From NCBI GenBank assembly GCA_949752745.1, contig OX457027.1:15987916-16051915 (forward strand): a stretch of DNA of 64,000 nt, given 5' to 3'. Below are positions 37,748 through 49,251 of the stretch, piece after piece. Every line of letters starts with the position of its first letter. Position 1 is the stretch's first letter. The notes beneath the pieces are model-generated. The model saw only the letters and a list, made by a program, of their open reading frames with translations. It had not been told where the DNA came from and did no database searches. The DNA comes from Protula sp. h YS-2021 (taxonomy: Eukaryota > Annelida > Polychaeta > Sabellida > Serpulidae). The translations under genes were made by a program, and so were the position numbers.

Positions 37748-39343
37748 TCATCCAGAATAAGAGTCAACTAAAATCAAATACACAATGGAGTTCCATTCGA
37801 ACAAATCAGATGCTAAAATTTGCCAAGGTAAATTTGGTACCGGATGTTGATTTATTGGTTCTTTTTGATTGTGCGCTTTTGTTGCATTACAGGCAGAACA
37901 CTGATCGACATGGAAGTGAACATCTTCTTCCATTTTTGGCCAATAAAAATAATCTCTAGCTAGCCTTGTTGTTGAATCTGCACCTAAATGGTTTTTGTGC
38001 AGTTGTGTTATGTACTCTGTGCGTAGTGCTGATGGAACTACAATTTTGGTGCTTCTCATAATGATGTCATTGTCTATTGATAACTCATCTCTAAATGGGT
38101 AGAAGGGTTTTAGCCATGTAGGTGCACTTTGAAACTTGGTAGGCCAGTTACCTTGAATTATGAGTTGAGCTAATTTTGAAAGAGTCTCATCTGACTTTGT
38201 AGCTGCTATTAATTCTTCTGTCTTCTTTGGAGAAATGGGAATGTCGACGTCCATTACTTCGAATTTTGTTTGTTCTTGTTTTGATGGTCCATTTTTGAGA
38301 TAAGCACGGGAGAGGGTATCGGCAAGATACATTTGACTACCTTTTCTGAAAACAATATGGAGACTGTACTTTTGCAGTTTGAGTAACATATTTTGAAGAC
38401 GGGCAGGAGCTTTTGAAATCGGCTTTTTGAAAATACTTTCGAGAGGTTTATGGTCAGTTTCAACTGTCACACTTTTCCCATAGATGTAGTCATGGAATTT
38501 TGTACACGCGAAGACGATGCTGGCCATTTCTTTTTCTATTTGTGCCCATTTGATTTCATTTTCGGTTAATGCACGAGAGGCATAAGCGATCGGCTTATCA
38601 TCTTGTAGGATAGCTGCACCTAATCCAGATTTGGATGCGTCACAAGTGAGAGTTACTGGCTTTTTTACATCGTAGTACGAAAGCACTGGAGGACTGCACA
38701 GATAGTTTTTGAGTGAATCGTAGGCATTTTGGTGTCTTTGTTCCCAATGCCAGGCGACGTTGTCATGGAGTAATTCTCGGAGCACAGATGTTTTGTCACT
38801 GTAGTTTTCTACGAATCTCGTGAGGTAGTTCGTCATTCCGAGAAATCGTTGAAGTGCTGTTTTGTCTTCAGGAGCGGCCATGTTGTTGATGGCTGTAACT
38901 TTATTTGGATCCGGAAGTAGACCTTTGGAAGTAAATATGTTGCCGACATATTTGACTTCACTGATTCGAAATCGACATTTGTTGACATTTAGGCGGAGGT
39001 TTATTTTGTGTAGCCTTTCGAGGACGATTTTCAAATTGGCATCATGGTCAGCCATATTGGTACCGTAAACGAGAATATCGTCGACAATCACTTTGCAGGG
39101 TGTATCTTCCATCAACGTTTCAATGGATTGTTGGTAGACTTCAGAACCAGATGAAATACCATATGGCATTCTTAAATACCTATAGCGACCAAACACGGAG
39201 TTGAAGGTGGTGTAATAACTAGATTTCTCATCTAGCTTGATATGCCAAAAAGCACTCTTGGCATCTAAAACTGAGAATACAGTTGCACCAGGTATTGAAG
39301 ATGCTACTTCGTCGAGTGTCTTCAAAGGGTGGTGAGGTCTCAT
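37748..39343 (-). pseudogene. Gypsy copy 1 reverse transcriptase, RNase H and integrase N-terminus
   Basis: 531 codons. RT has RYLRMPYGISSG and the catalytic VDDILVYG. RNase H has LTCDASKSGLGAAI and ETDHKPLE. The integrase zinc domain has two His (LHKNHLG region) and C-x2-C (CSAC), and the first catalytic Asp is in LASDLFEW. It ends at a TGA where copy 2 encodes Trp, a single-base nonsense change. It begins just after a 2-nt net deletion relative to copy 2, which shifts the frame at about 39357. Confidence 0.9.
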
Positions 39344-40968
39344 GAGTGCTTTGTTGAATCTCGAGGATCAATGCAGATCCGTAATTCATCTGTGTTCTTT
39401 TTTCTTGCTGCTACCATTGATGAAACCCATTCGGTAGGCTCAGTGACTTTTGCTATGATGCCATTTTTCTCCATTTTGTCGAGGGATTCTTTGATTTTAT
39501 CTTTCATGGCGTGTGGCACATTACGAGGAGGCTTGATGACAGGGGTCACATCCGGGTTTAGCTTCATTTTGTATGTAATTGGCAGACATCCAGGTTCTTC
39601 GCTGAAGAGATCACTGTGGTGTCTCCAAATATCGCTCGGGATATTTTGGGGATTTTGAAGCTTCTCACACGGGGTTGTACTAATTTCATGCACATCAGGA
39701 TGTAACGAAATGAGATTTAGCTTAAGAGCGTCTTTCAAACCTAGAATTGTTTTCGAGTTCTGTTGTACCACTTGAAACACGAGAGGTTCAATGGAGTTAA
39801 AAATTCTGCAGTTAAGCGAAATGGTTCCTACCGTTTCGATTGTGTCCTTACTGTAAGTCACCAACCTCACTTTGTTTCTGGTGTTGATCTGAGGGTGTGT
39901 AATGAGAGATAACGATGCGAGTGTTTCACTTGAGATCACATTACATTTGGCACCCGAGTCCACTTTTAACTCAAATGGCGAGTTATCCACGTAGGCTGTA
40001 ACATGGATTTCATCTTTCACGTTGTTTTGGTTGATGTCTACAGTTTCGATCACAAAATTTTCTAATTGTGCAGATGCGATATCCGGTTCGGATTCTTCGT
40101 CATAAGTGTCATCTGTGTAATCAATCTCATGGAGATTGCTACGTCGGCCATATTGCGAAAATCTTCTACGTCCTCTGCCTCTGTATGATCTTTGTTGCGA
40201 TTGATTGGTGTTTTGCGATTGCGAAGTTGATTGCTTCTGACCAGAAGACATGCATTTTACAGCAAAATGGTTATATTTACCACAGAGAGAACATTGTGTT
40301 CCGTATGCAGGACATTTTCTGATCGGATGTGTAGTACCACAATTAAAACAGTTCTTTCTAACTTGTTCTGACTGGGGTTTTCTTTTGTTTTGAATCTTCT
40401 TTTGTTTAATAGAGTTAACATCTGGATCCTGGTTAACAGTTTTGTTATCAGTCTCAGCTAACTCATGAAGTTGGCATATTTCTATTGCTTTATCAAGCGT
40501 TAGATCAGCTTCTTTTAATAAAAGCTTACGTACCGTGTCACTTGAAATACCAACAACAATTCGATCGCGAATAAATTCTTCTTTCTTGTTGCCCAGTTCA
40601 CATGCATCCGCTTTATTTCGTAGATCGACGAGGAATGTCTGGAAATTCTCATTCGTCTTCTGATTGCGGGTGTTGAATTTATGACGAAGCATGGTGATGT
40701 TTTTCTTCGGTTCACATAGCGCTTTGAACTTTGCTTTTAGATCCACTGGATTTTCGGCAGATTCGTTTTCACCGTACACGAAAGATCTTGCTCTTTCTAT
40801 TGCGTCCTTCCCTGCGAGGTTGAGTAGTATGTAGGCACGTGTTTTAGCGTCTGCGGTTGGATGAGCTGCATTAACGTATATGTCATACTCCAATTCGAAC
40901 ACTCTCCAGTTTTCAGCGCAGTTGCCTTCAAAGCTGAGGATCTCAGGTTTTCTCAATGCCGTTGCCAT
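39340..40968 (-). pseudogene. Gypsy copy 1 Gag, protease and start of reverse transcriptase
   Basis: 542 codons from the ATG at 40968 (MATALRKPEIL). The Gag capsid-like region (about 1-190) has RDRIVVGISSDTVRKLL. Two zinc knuckles follow, CFNCGTTHPIRKC and CSLCGKYNHFAVKC (about 217-245). The aspartic protease has LKVDSGAKCNVIS (about 338-350). The frame ends in the RT N-terminus after ICIDPRD because of the deletion relative to copy 2. The ATG is 18 nt inside the primer site, so the 5' leader is very short. Confidence 0.9.
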
Positions 40969-40985
40969 GTTCGAAACTCAAAACA

Positions 40986-40995
40986 TCTGACACCA
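40986..40995 (-). promoter_or_regulatory. Primer-binding site, Leu-tRNA type
   Basis: TGGTGTCAGA on the element strand begins directly after the 5' LTR. It complements the 3' end of many eukaryotic tRNA-Leu (TCTGACA plus CCA). Confidence 0.8.
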
Positions 40996-41172
40996 TAAAG
41001 ATTAGTTGAGTGGTAGTGTTAATAGGTGTGTAGGCAGCAAGCAGGAAGGATGAACAACGGGTTTAAACGTATATTTTATTAAGTTCTTACTCAAGCTGGC
41101 GTCGCTTGTGTTTACACCGGAAGTGAAGCCACAGTGGAGTTATTCACAGGATATTCATGCACATAATCTACA
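40996..41172 (-). repeat. 5' LTR of Gypsy copy 1
   Basis: 177 bp, identical to 36008-36184, carrying the promoter for the element on the minus strand. Flanked outside by CCTAG at 41173-41177. Confidence 0.93.
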
Positions 41173-41323
41173 CCTAGTGTTAAGGGTGTTGATGCGAGCA
41201 AGACTAGTGTGTTTGGCGAACTGTAGTTTCTTGGCAATGACCTTGGCCGTAAGTAGAACAAGAGAATGGTAAGTGTCGCAGTCAGCACTGTGTTAGGTGC
41301 GAGCATGTGTCACCGTATGTAAG

Positions 41324-41637
41324 TGTAATAGAACAGTCTATAAATGTTTGGCTATTTCTCAAAGACACTAGTATATTCTACACTTCTAGAATCTTCACTT
41401 TAATGATGAAATTGGTTCTAGATAACTCCCATATTAACGCCATTGTTCAAGTATGTTCACATATGTTCTAAAATTTTCCAGTATCTTGTCCTCTTGTATA
41501 AATACTCGTAATTTGTTTACACTCTCTCTCTCTCTTCGGCTCTTCGGTTAACGCAGAATCAAAACAGCGTTATCAATTGTAAATAAATCTTGGCGGATAT
41601 TGAATTAAGGATTGAAAGAACCCACAAAACTTTGACA
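41324..41637 (+). mobile_element. Solo LTR (314 bp) of another retrotransposon
   Basis: It starts TGTAATAGAACAG and ends AAACTTTGACA (TG...CA), flanked by GTAAG at 41319-41323 and 41638-41642. Internal TATAAATAC near 41496 and AATAAA near 41581 on the plus strand give a promoter and polyadenylation signal. The LINE frame resumes on both sides, confirming an insertion. Unrelated to the neighbouring Gypsy LTR. Confidence 0.75.
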
Positions 41638-41799
41638 GTAAGTCGCGTTGCCTGGTTACTAGATGGTCGAGTTGATGCCAATGGCCAGACCTTGGATGTC
41701 TATACGAAACCTTGTGGCGTTGTTTAGCTTCGAAGTATGTACTAAGGATGCAAAGCTGTTGCTGTGCGCAGAGTTCAAGTAGGTCATAGGTCTCCTTTA

Positions 41800-43190
41800 A
41801 TTGTCATTAATCAAGTTGGAGTTAAGATATGCTGAATATATTCTCGATATTAGCGTTGGTTTTTATCTTTTAAAAGTGAATAAATGTATAAAGAGAAACT
41901 GCTAAATATGAAAATGTTACCTTCATAATAACTTAAACTACAATTTTTGTTTTAATATTTTCCATTGGACGTCCTAAAGTCGCATTTCAAATATACAACT
42001 AGCCTCTTCCTTATTTGGGGCGGAAGCATTCGGTAATTGATTTTGTTAGAAGTTATTATAACAACCCAATGCTTGTTCTGTTTTCTGTAAAAGCTGCAAC
42101 TTTGTTGATAATCCCCATTATCGCCCGCTTTGTTGTCGGAAACGCCCATCACCAACTCAGAGTTACGCGTAAGCCATAATCCAAATCACACGTTTGGTGT
42201 TTCGAATAAAATGCCTAAGAAGTTTGAATTTCGACTGCGAGGGAACCGGGTAAAAAATTAAAGAAATGATAGACAAATATAGAAGAAATATCGCAAAAAA
42301 CAGCTTATACATTCCAGTAACCTAGATTGAATCCACCTGTAGCATCGCCACTCCCCGAAAACAACAATTATCCCGGAACGATATTTTTTGCCGAACCTCC
42401 CAACAACTGCCACTGGTTCTCGAATGCAAAATACTTAGCTGCTATAAGAAAACTGTTATTATACACATTTGAAGTCCGATTTATGCTCACATGTAATCCT
42501 TATAGCTCTTAGCAGTAATTTTCTAAAGCAAATTGATAGTCTTACAGTTTGCAGTTCGGGATGATAGAATAAAGTGAAGAGTTGCACCTCGAAAATAAAC
42601 ATCGGCCTGGCATTTTCGTAAATCATGACATTTTACTTCGCGCATAAAAGAAAACCTGTGTAAATCTTGTATTTGCTACATACAAAAGCATATCCGGATC
42701 GCGTCTACAACACTAAAGTTATTGTGCAAAAACCATTGAAAAGTGGCGAATGATCCTAGGCGAAATCTCTCTATCATTTCTTTCATTTTATACCCGGTTA
42801 TTTTTATTCGAAACTCAGAATTTTTGAGTATTTTTATTGTAAACGCCCAAAGTGTGATTTGGCTTATACAAGTCAGCAAGTCAGTTATCGTACTTTCGGA
42901 TCGTTTCCATGGAGGTGTCGTTTTGACTGCATTTTTTTGGTTAATTATAAAGACATTGGAAAGGGAAAACATAAAAATTCTATTTTTTTTTCAACATAAG
43001 AGATTATTTAGCCCCTTTAACACCCAACTTGTTAGCTCCGAGTCAGCTCTGACTTGTATAACATCGTATATCTCTCTGTCAGAGCTACGAAGCCTTCCAT
43101 TGTTCCACTAATATGGCATCGACCTCTATTTTGTTTGACCAAAACTGGCCAAAATATTGACCTAAACAGTCAAATTCCAGAAATCACAAT
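41800..43190. other. Intergenic DNA, no gene seen
   Basis: No conserved frame or repeat was recognised between the LINE 5' truncation and the SINE. Confidence 0.5.
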
Positions 43191-43231
43191 GTGTTGGTAC
43201 ATTATGCTTCTTCGCCAGTCGTCTGACCACT

Positions 43232-43330
43232 TCCCTCCTTATGTCAAGTGTGAAGGCATTGGACTAATAATCACAAGGTCGAGGGTTCAAGCTTTGCACA
43301 AGGCTAATTTTTTCATTGCCTCCCTTTATC
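43232..43330 (+). mobile_element. tRNA-derived SINE-like fragment
   Basis: ATTGGACTAATAATCACAAG followed by GGTCGAGGGTTCAAGC resembles a tRNA anticodon arm and B box. The A box is not clear. A poly(C) run of about 17 follows at 43357. Confidence 0.45.
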
Positions 43331-43992
43331 GGTTTTCCAGGCAGTATTTATAGTTCTGCCCCCCCCCCCCCCCCATTAGAAGCTGCGGTTTGCATTTTCT
43401 TTTTTCTTTCTTTTCTTCTTTCCTTCCTTCCCTCCCTTCCCGGTTCCCAGGTAAATATTCAGTGGAGCTGTAGTATTTTTTGTCCGTTCGGCAAAAAACT
43501 GGCATAATAAGCGGATAGCTTTAAGAAAAACGTATAAAAATGCAATGTTGCCCATAACACCTTCTACCAAATCTAAATTTGGTCAAAATTGGTCAGTTTC
43601 TGCATCACTTTTGTTATGTCTTCGCTTTTACGGCTGGGCGGTAAGCCGATCCCTCAGTAGGAGGCCGCCTCTTGGAGGTAGGATGGAATAAATTCAAACG
43701 CCACTGGAGTAGTTCTTGATCAATCCACACGCTCGTGTTGTTTTGTCATGTGATTAAAAAGTCATTGTGTGTACAGAAAGTACTGTTGGTCACCAGTTTT
43801 CCCGAAAAATATCGGCCAAACAAATAGTGTATATGTAAATACATTGAGGTAGAAAAAGAAAATAATACGTAGCTGATTCGGACATCCATTGTCTCCCCCG
43901 CTCCCATTCCACTCCTCTCATGCCTTAAAATAAGGTCCTAAAAGCTGGGATTCTTTTCAGATTGTGTTAGAATGTAGGATTAGAAATCACTG

Positions 43993-46900
43993 ATGGGGAA
44001 GCTATGCAAAGTGGTCGTGTGTGGTCAGGCAGCCACTGGCAAAACTGCTATATTAGAACAACTCATTTATAACAACCACACTGTGAACTCGGTAAGTAAC
44101 AATGCTTAGGGTGTCTGCAGAAATTTATTTCACAATATAACTGAATTTTCCAAACATGTAAAAATGTGAAAGGGTATTATTTTGAAGAACACAAAAAATG
44201 TGCTCCATAACTAATCACTAAGCAATACAGATTTTGATAACAATAAAAACATACAATCACTTTAGATTGATATCGGTAAAACTTGGACCAAGAAGTGAAC
44301 TTGCTGCGAGTAATTTACTGAGTCACTGTAAACTGCCAGACGTTCTGGCTGGAAAAAAGAATGCATTTGTGACTTTATGGGCTAAGGAAAAATGGAAAAT
44401 TAGAATTTACACACCCGTTAGGCATTATTTAATTTTTTCTCTTAATCCATAGAAAAATCTTACACATTTAATATCCATATTGGTAGTAACGTTTGTGACA
44501 GTCATCCGTTGATTAATTATTGTGTATGATTTGTCAATTTGAAATGCGATTACTGCTCTTCGTACTGTCGATAAAATCACGTGCTGCTTTTGTTTACCTG
44601 GTATTTTAAACTACAAACAATGATGATTTAATGTAAATATCTGTAAATTTTTCTTTTCCGCAGCCTACCTTCTCTACAATAGAGGACATTTACGTGGCCA
44701 ACTTACTTATTGATCAACATAAAAGCTTAAAAGAGTGTGTCCATTTCTTTGATACAGCTGGTCTGGTAAGTATATTATTGACCTTAATACATCAAACCCT
44801 AAAACCAAGACAGCTAAACTTGTAGAAGGTGTAAAGATGTTTAAAACAACACCTTTGTGTATTAGTAAAATAGGGTCCTTCGTGTAATTGTGTGCAGTAT
44901 TGGCATTCAAAAACATCGTACTTTTAGGTGGTATATAAAGTAGCTGAAATGTCTATCACTGTTTCACTTTTAATTGATAAAAAATACGTTTTCTGCCTGT
45001 ATGTTTTAGGATCCCAGTAAACCCGAACTGCCAAAACAGTATCTCAGTTTAGCCGATGTGAGTCATGCCGTTTATCACATTTATTTATTTTTATTTATTT
45101 ATTTTTTGTTGATTTTTTTACGTAATCCAGTATATCCAGTTGCTTGAGAATTTCCGTTCTCAAAAGTTTTTCTTTTCTGTCAGTTTCATAATGTGTTTGG
45201 CTTGTGTATCGTGGTTTTATACCCAAGTCCATATTTCTTTCCCGTTCAGTAATTAAAGTTTGAAAGGAAATTATTTCCTCCAGTGAGCCCTTAAAATTAA
45301 GTCTTCAGTTTATATGATATCACAATGAAAGAGAGAAAAAAAAAAGAATAGAAGAAAGGAAATATCGTGTATACAGTGAAAAGTTTGCTTCATACATTGT
45401 AGGGTTTTGTCCTGGTCTACGATGTTACGAACCGTGCCTCATTTGAGTGCATGGATAAGCTCAAGAAAGACATCGACAAACATAAGGATAAAAAAGAGGT
45501 GACTGAGTGCTCGGACGCGTCATGCTACTTCGCATATTTTTATTTTTCTTCAACCATCATTGTTATGTTATGGCGACGTAGTAAACGATTCGATTTCTGT
45601 AAAATTGGTTACTGAAAACGATTTGTATTTTCACAAGTGAAATTTTCCCCTGCAGTCAAGAAGGCATAAATGAAGTCGTTGTATTTTGTACGTAACAAGA
45701 AGTTCTAAAAGACTGAGAAAATTAATATATTGCTTCAAGGGTAGTTTTATGGCTGAAAAAGTGATGACGTCATCTAATTCGAGAAAAAGCCAGTAAAAGC
45801 TGAACTATATCAGCCCATACAGGGGAAGTTGTATTGAAAAGTTGTTGATGATTCATGTATGAGGCTAGCAGTGGGTTTTGTACGAGGCTAGCAGTGGGTT
45901 TTGTACGAGGCTAGCAGTGGGTTTTGTACGAGGCTAGCAGTGAGTTTTGTGATCTGTTGTAGGCTCTTATTATATCATTAGGAAATAAATGTGATTTGAA
46001 AGATCAACGGCAGGTCGATTTTCATACTGCAAACAAATGGGCTCAAAAAGAAAAAGGTAAAAATGAACAATTTCTGAAAAGTTGATGTTAAATTCTTCTT
46101 ATTAAATTGTTGTTGTTGTTGTTGTTGCTGTTATCTGACCGATTTCATGATCGTACAGACTTTGTTGCTGTACTGTTTTTAAAACTTACGGGGTTAAATT
46201 CAAAAATGAAATTAAAATGGAATATGATTTGTTTTCAGTGAGATTATGGGAGGTGTCGGTGGTCAATAGGCAGTCATTGGTTGATCCGTTCATTTGGCTG
46301 GCTGCTAAAATCACTCAGCCGCAAAGTAAGTCAAACTCCCCGTGTTACCTCTCTGTAAACAGGGAATTGTAGATTTGTTTGGGATGGAAATAAAGAATGT
46401 TGCCGATCATGTTGCAACAGAAAAAAACTTGATCTCAAGGGTTTGAATTGAGCCAAAAGATCCGAAAGAAACCAATTGAAACTTTTTTCGAAGTTATTTT
46501 GATGAAACTGCTTATAATGGGCCAAAAGGCGTGTCTTGTTTCAAACATTGGTCCGGGGCTGTTTCAAAACTTCAAAGATTTTTGTACTTGTTTATGGAAG
46601 CTACTAATGTCCTGACAATATATGGAGGTACCGTTGCAATAGGATGGGTTTTTACACACAGAAAAACGTGCTAAAAGATTCAATTTGATCCGGTGCTTTC
46701 ACACATTCCCCAGCTTAACTAATGTAATCAGTTATTTTAAGTATATTCATTCAAAGCCCATATAAAAGCAAATCTCAGGTGAAAAAATTACAGTTGGACA
46801 ATTGAGGGGCGTACCGTTATTGTTCCCGCCAGTCATAGCTTTGTGTGTGTGTGTGTGTGAAAGACCAAATAGTGACTAAATCCTGTATATTTCAGATTCC

Positions 46901-49251
46901 GAAACTGATTCCGAAACTCGAAGCTACTTTCGTTTCTGTAATCGGTTCCCTTTCTTGACTCACTGTAGCGAGAGACGCCGCTATAGCGTGTCATATGAAA
47001 TAAATGTGCTAAGTGCTACTAGCTTTTCGGTGCGATTCGTTTCTGATTTTTTTAAACCAAATTCGACAGTGATTCGTTGTAAAATAATCAATTTTTGTTG
47101 ACTCAATAGGTTATTTTATTTCCTTTATTGCGTATTTTAACAATATGTTTAAAAAAAACTCTTTATAACTTAACACCTTATATTTTAATTTGGCAACCAT
47201 TTTATCATAACAAACTTTACAACAACAGCAGAAAGAAATGAATTCTATAGTCATGCATTTAGTTTTGCAATCTTTAACAAAGTTAGTCGCCTGTATATAC
47301 AGTATCTATTCAAGTGTATATTCGTGATATTGCATCGGGTCAAAACGCATAATAAAACTTGTGACAAATTATATCAAGCCTTTCAGAAGGCTTGTGCGAA
47401 AATTGCAGTCGTGGTAGAAAACTATTATCACATAACTCGGATAGTAGTACAGTCAGTATAGCTCGTATAATACTACAATCAGTATAACTCGACGCTGGTA
47501 CAGTCAGCATAACTCGAATACTGGTGCAATAAGTATAGAGTTAGTTTAAAAAAAAAAAGAAAGAAAACTGGCCGTGTCATGAACTGGTCTTGGGGGAGAT
47601 TGTTGAATTTCGTTTGTAAAGTCACCTGTGATTCGTCGCATAGTTTGTGAGCCTACTGTACCATTTAGGAAGAGTAGATATAGCACAATGTTCGTGGATG
47701 ACTGCCTTCCCCCCTCCCCCCTCCCCTCCCCCCACCTTGTTAACGCTTAGATATTGTCTGTGTTAATGGCTTAATGCCAATAAAATGAAGAGTTATATTT
47801 CACTTATTTATTCCAATGGTTTGGAATTGGGAAGTTTTACGACTTTCTATTGTTGGGACTCGGATTCAGTTTGCTCTTTATGAAGGCCCAGGCCCCCAGG
47901 AAAGAGAACATGAATACTGCACCTCTTGACTTGTGATCAAGCTGGGAAAACCCAGTAAAATTAGCCTTTAATTAGACACCCGCCAGGGGGAATTAGAGTT
48001 TTCGGGTCTGTCTGTCCGTCTGTCGACACCTTTTTTGTTAACATACTCAAGCCTACATTTTTCGACCACTTGTTAAGATATTCTATATATGGGTAGTACT
48101 GGAACGAACAAGGATGGGTATTGTAAATGAGCCATGTCGGTTCGAGGACATTGACCCAGCTGAACTTCATAAATTTTTCCCAATCCTTATTCATTTGAAT
48201 GAATTTGTCAACACACTCAAGCTTATATTTCTTGATCGATTGTTGAAATCTTTTACATATAGGAAGTATTGGAACCAACAAAGGTCGGTATTGTAAATGA
48301 GCCCTGTCGGCCCAAGGACATTGGCCCAGCTGAACTTCAGAAATTTTCACAACCCTTACATACTGGAATGAGTTTGTTAACACACTCAAGCCTACATGAA
48401 TATAGTTAAACAAATCAAACATTTCTTAGAATGTTTTTTTTTTTGTTCCGTTTAACTTTTAAAATCGTTGAATTGCACGCCTGCGGGGGACTTAGTCATT
48501 ATAAAATTTCCTGTCCATCGAGCGTTTTTGTGGCGGTGGACATTAATCAGTTTCGCTGATGACTTGTTCTTTCGGGATTTCGTTAATTCTATAAAATTTC
48601 GATTGCGATAACTGTTTTTTTTTCGCTGTTGTTTTACATGACATATATTTCGGACTGAAAGAGCTACGTGACATATGTCCAGCTGCTTTTTGGTTCTACT
48701 TATCATTTTACCAATGTACAACAATTTGGTAAATTATATAACATGAGCGCCTTTTGTATAGTTTGGCGTATGTAGCGTACGCATATACATACGTAGCGTT
48801 TCACTTTTGTTGGTGTGGGCCGTTGTGTTTCCAAAGAGCAAATCTTAATCACATTTTTCTTTCATATTTTGACCGTGAACATTTACGTCCCCAAGAAAAA
48901 AAAAACTTTGAAATTTACATGCAAAATAAGTAAAATTTTGAATAGCGTGTCGTCATTAAGTGATTATGAAAATCTTCGTGAATATAGATTGTTTACAGTG
49001 CCGCTGGCAAGGTGTTTTGTTAGATAATATTTGCTCAATTAATTTTAAAAATAATTTTTTAGTTAGATAAACTTCGAATGATGAACAGACACTTTTTTTT
49101 TTCGACAGACTTAGACGTCGTAAAGTTGTATCTGTAGTTATTATGTGTGGTGTATGTAAACGTAAAAACCTTTTCTTTTGCAGGCAAATCAACATTGACA
49201 AATATATTGGGATCAGCAAAGCGAGGAAAATCAACAAGCCTGGAAAATTAA
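43993..49251 (+). CDS. NKIRAS: NKIRAS (kappaB-Ras) small GTPase-like protein, seven exons
   Basis: Exons 43993-44091, 44664-44765, 45010-45057, 45403-45498, 45963-46056, 46239-46325 and 49184-49251 join with GT...AG introns into a 197-residue protein; vertebrate NKIRAS is about 192. The first four junctions are phase 0 and the last two phase 1. The P-loop is GQAATGKT with Ala13 where Ras has Gly12. Switch II has DTAGL with Leu where Ras has Gln61. NKCDL is intact at 123-127. Both substitutions are hallmarks of the kappaB-Ras family, which bind IkappaB proteins and restrain NF-kappaB and Ral signalling. The C-terminus lacks a CAAX box, also as in the family. Intron 6 is about 2.9 kb and holds repeats. 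The intron 4 donor (GTGACT) is weak. Confidence 0.93.
45857..45950. repeat. 23-bp tandem repeat, four copies, in NKIRAS intron 4
   Basis: Units ACGAGGCTAGCAGTGGGTTT plus TGT, the last copy with one substitution. Near identity indicates recent expansion. Confidence 0.9.
47432..47545. repeat. Degenerate ~32-bp repeat in NKIRAS intron 6
   Basis: About four copies built from ACTCGxATAxTxGTACAGTC and AGTATAA words. Confidence 0.6.
48040..48400. repeat. ~172-bp tandem repeat, about two copies, in NKIRAS intron 6
   Basis: Shared sequence includes GTATTGTAAATGAGCC(A/C)TGTCGG, CCCAGCTGAACTTCA and AACACACTCAAGCCTA. Frames through it are not genes. Confidence 0.7.

Larger units (their letters stand above)
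36008..41172 (-). mobile_element. Full-length Gypsy (Ty3-like, Steamer-like) LTR retrotransposon, 5,165 bp
   Basis: Identical 177-bp LTRs, a 5-bp CCTAG duplication, a Leu-tRNA-type primer site, a polypurine tract and one Gag-Pol reading frame (broken here) define a complete element on the minus strand. LTR length, 5-bp duplication, tRNA-Leu priming and single Gag-Pol frame match what is recalled for Steamer of Mya arenaria, a Mag-lineage Gypsy element, so a Steamer-like element is likely. Identical LTRs indicate a recent insertion. It lies inside the LINE remnant. A second copy starts at 60095. Confidence 0.93.
34145..41790 (-). pseudogene. Decayed non-LTR (LINE) retrotransposon, split by two LTR-element insertions
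   Basis: LINE sequence is on the minus strand in three blocks: 41643-41790 (endonuclease, HPRSGHWHQLDH word), 41178-41318 (endonuclease end, SADCDTYHSLV word) and 34145-36002 (linker, fingers and RT). The RT includes CGFTAKRSTVEMIF, LYIAFFYLTKAFD, the catalytic LLFADDAAVVA and a downstream RRLRWLGQVRRMDD tail. The frame continues across the Gypsy insertion point when one copy of the 5-bp duplication is counted. Several frameshifts and stops break the RT, and the 5' end is truncated near 41790. Ordinary LINE families of molluscs and other invertebrates show these motifs; the exact clade is uncertain. Confidence 0.85.

Noticed and set aside
39329..39658. 109-codon plus-strand frame in the Gypsy element
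   Set aside because: Antisense to Gag-Pol and repeated in copy 2 for the same reason.
47961..48422. 153-codon minus-strand frame in NKIRAS intron 6
   Set aside because: It translates both copies of the 172-bp tandem repeat and has no domain.
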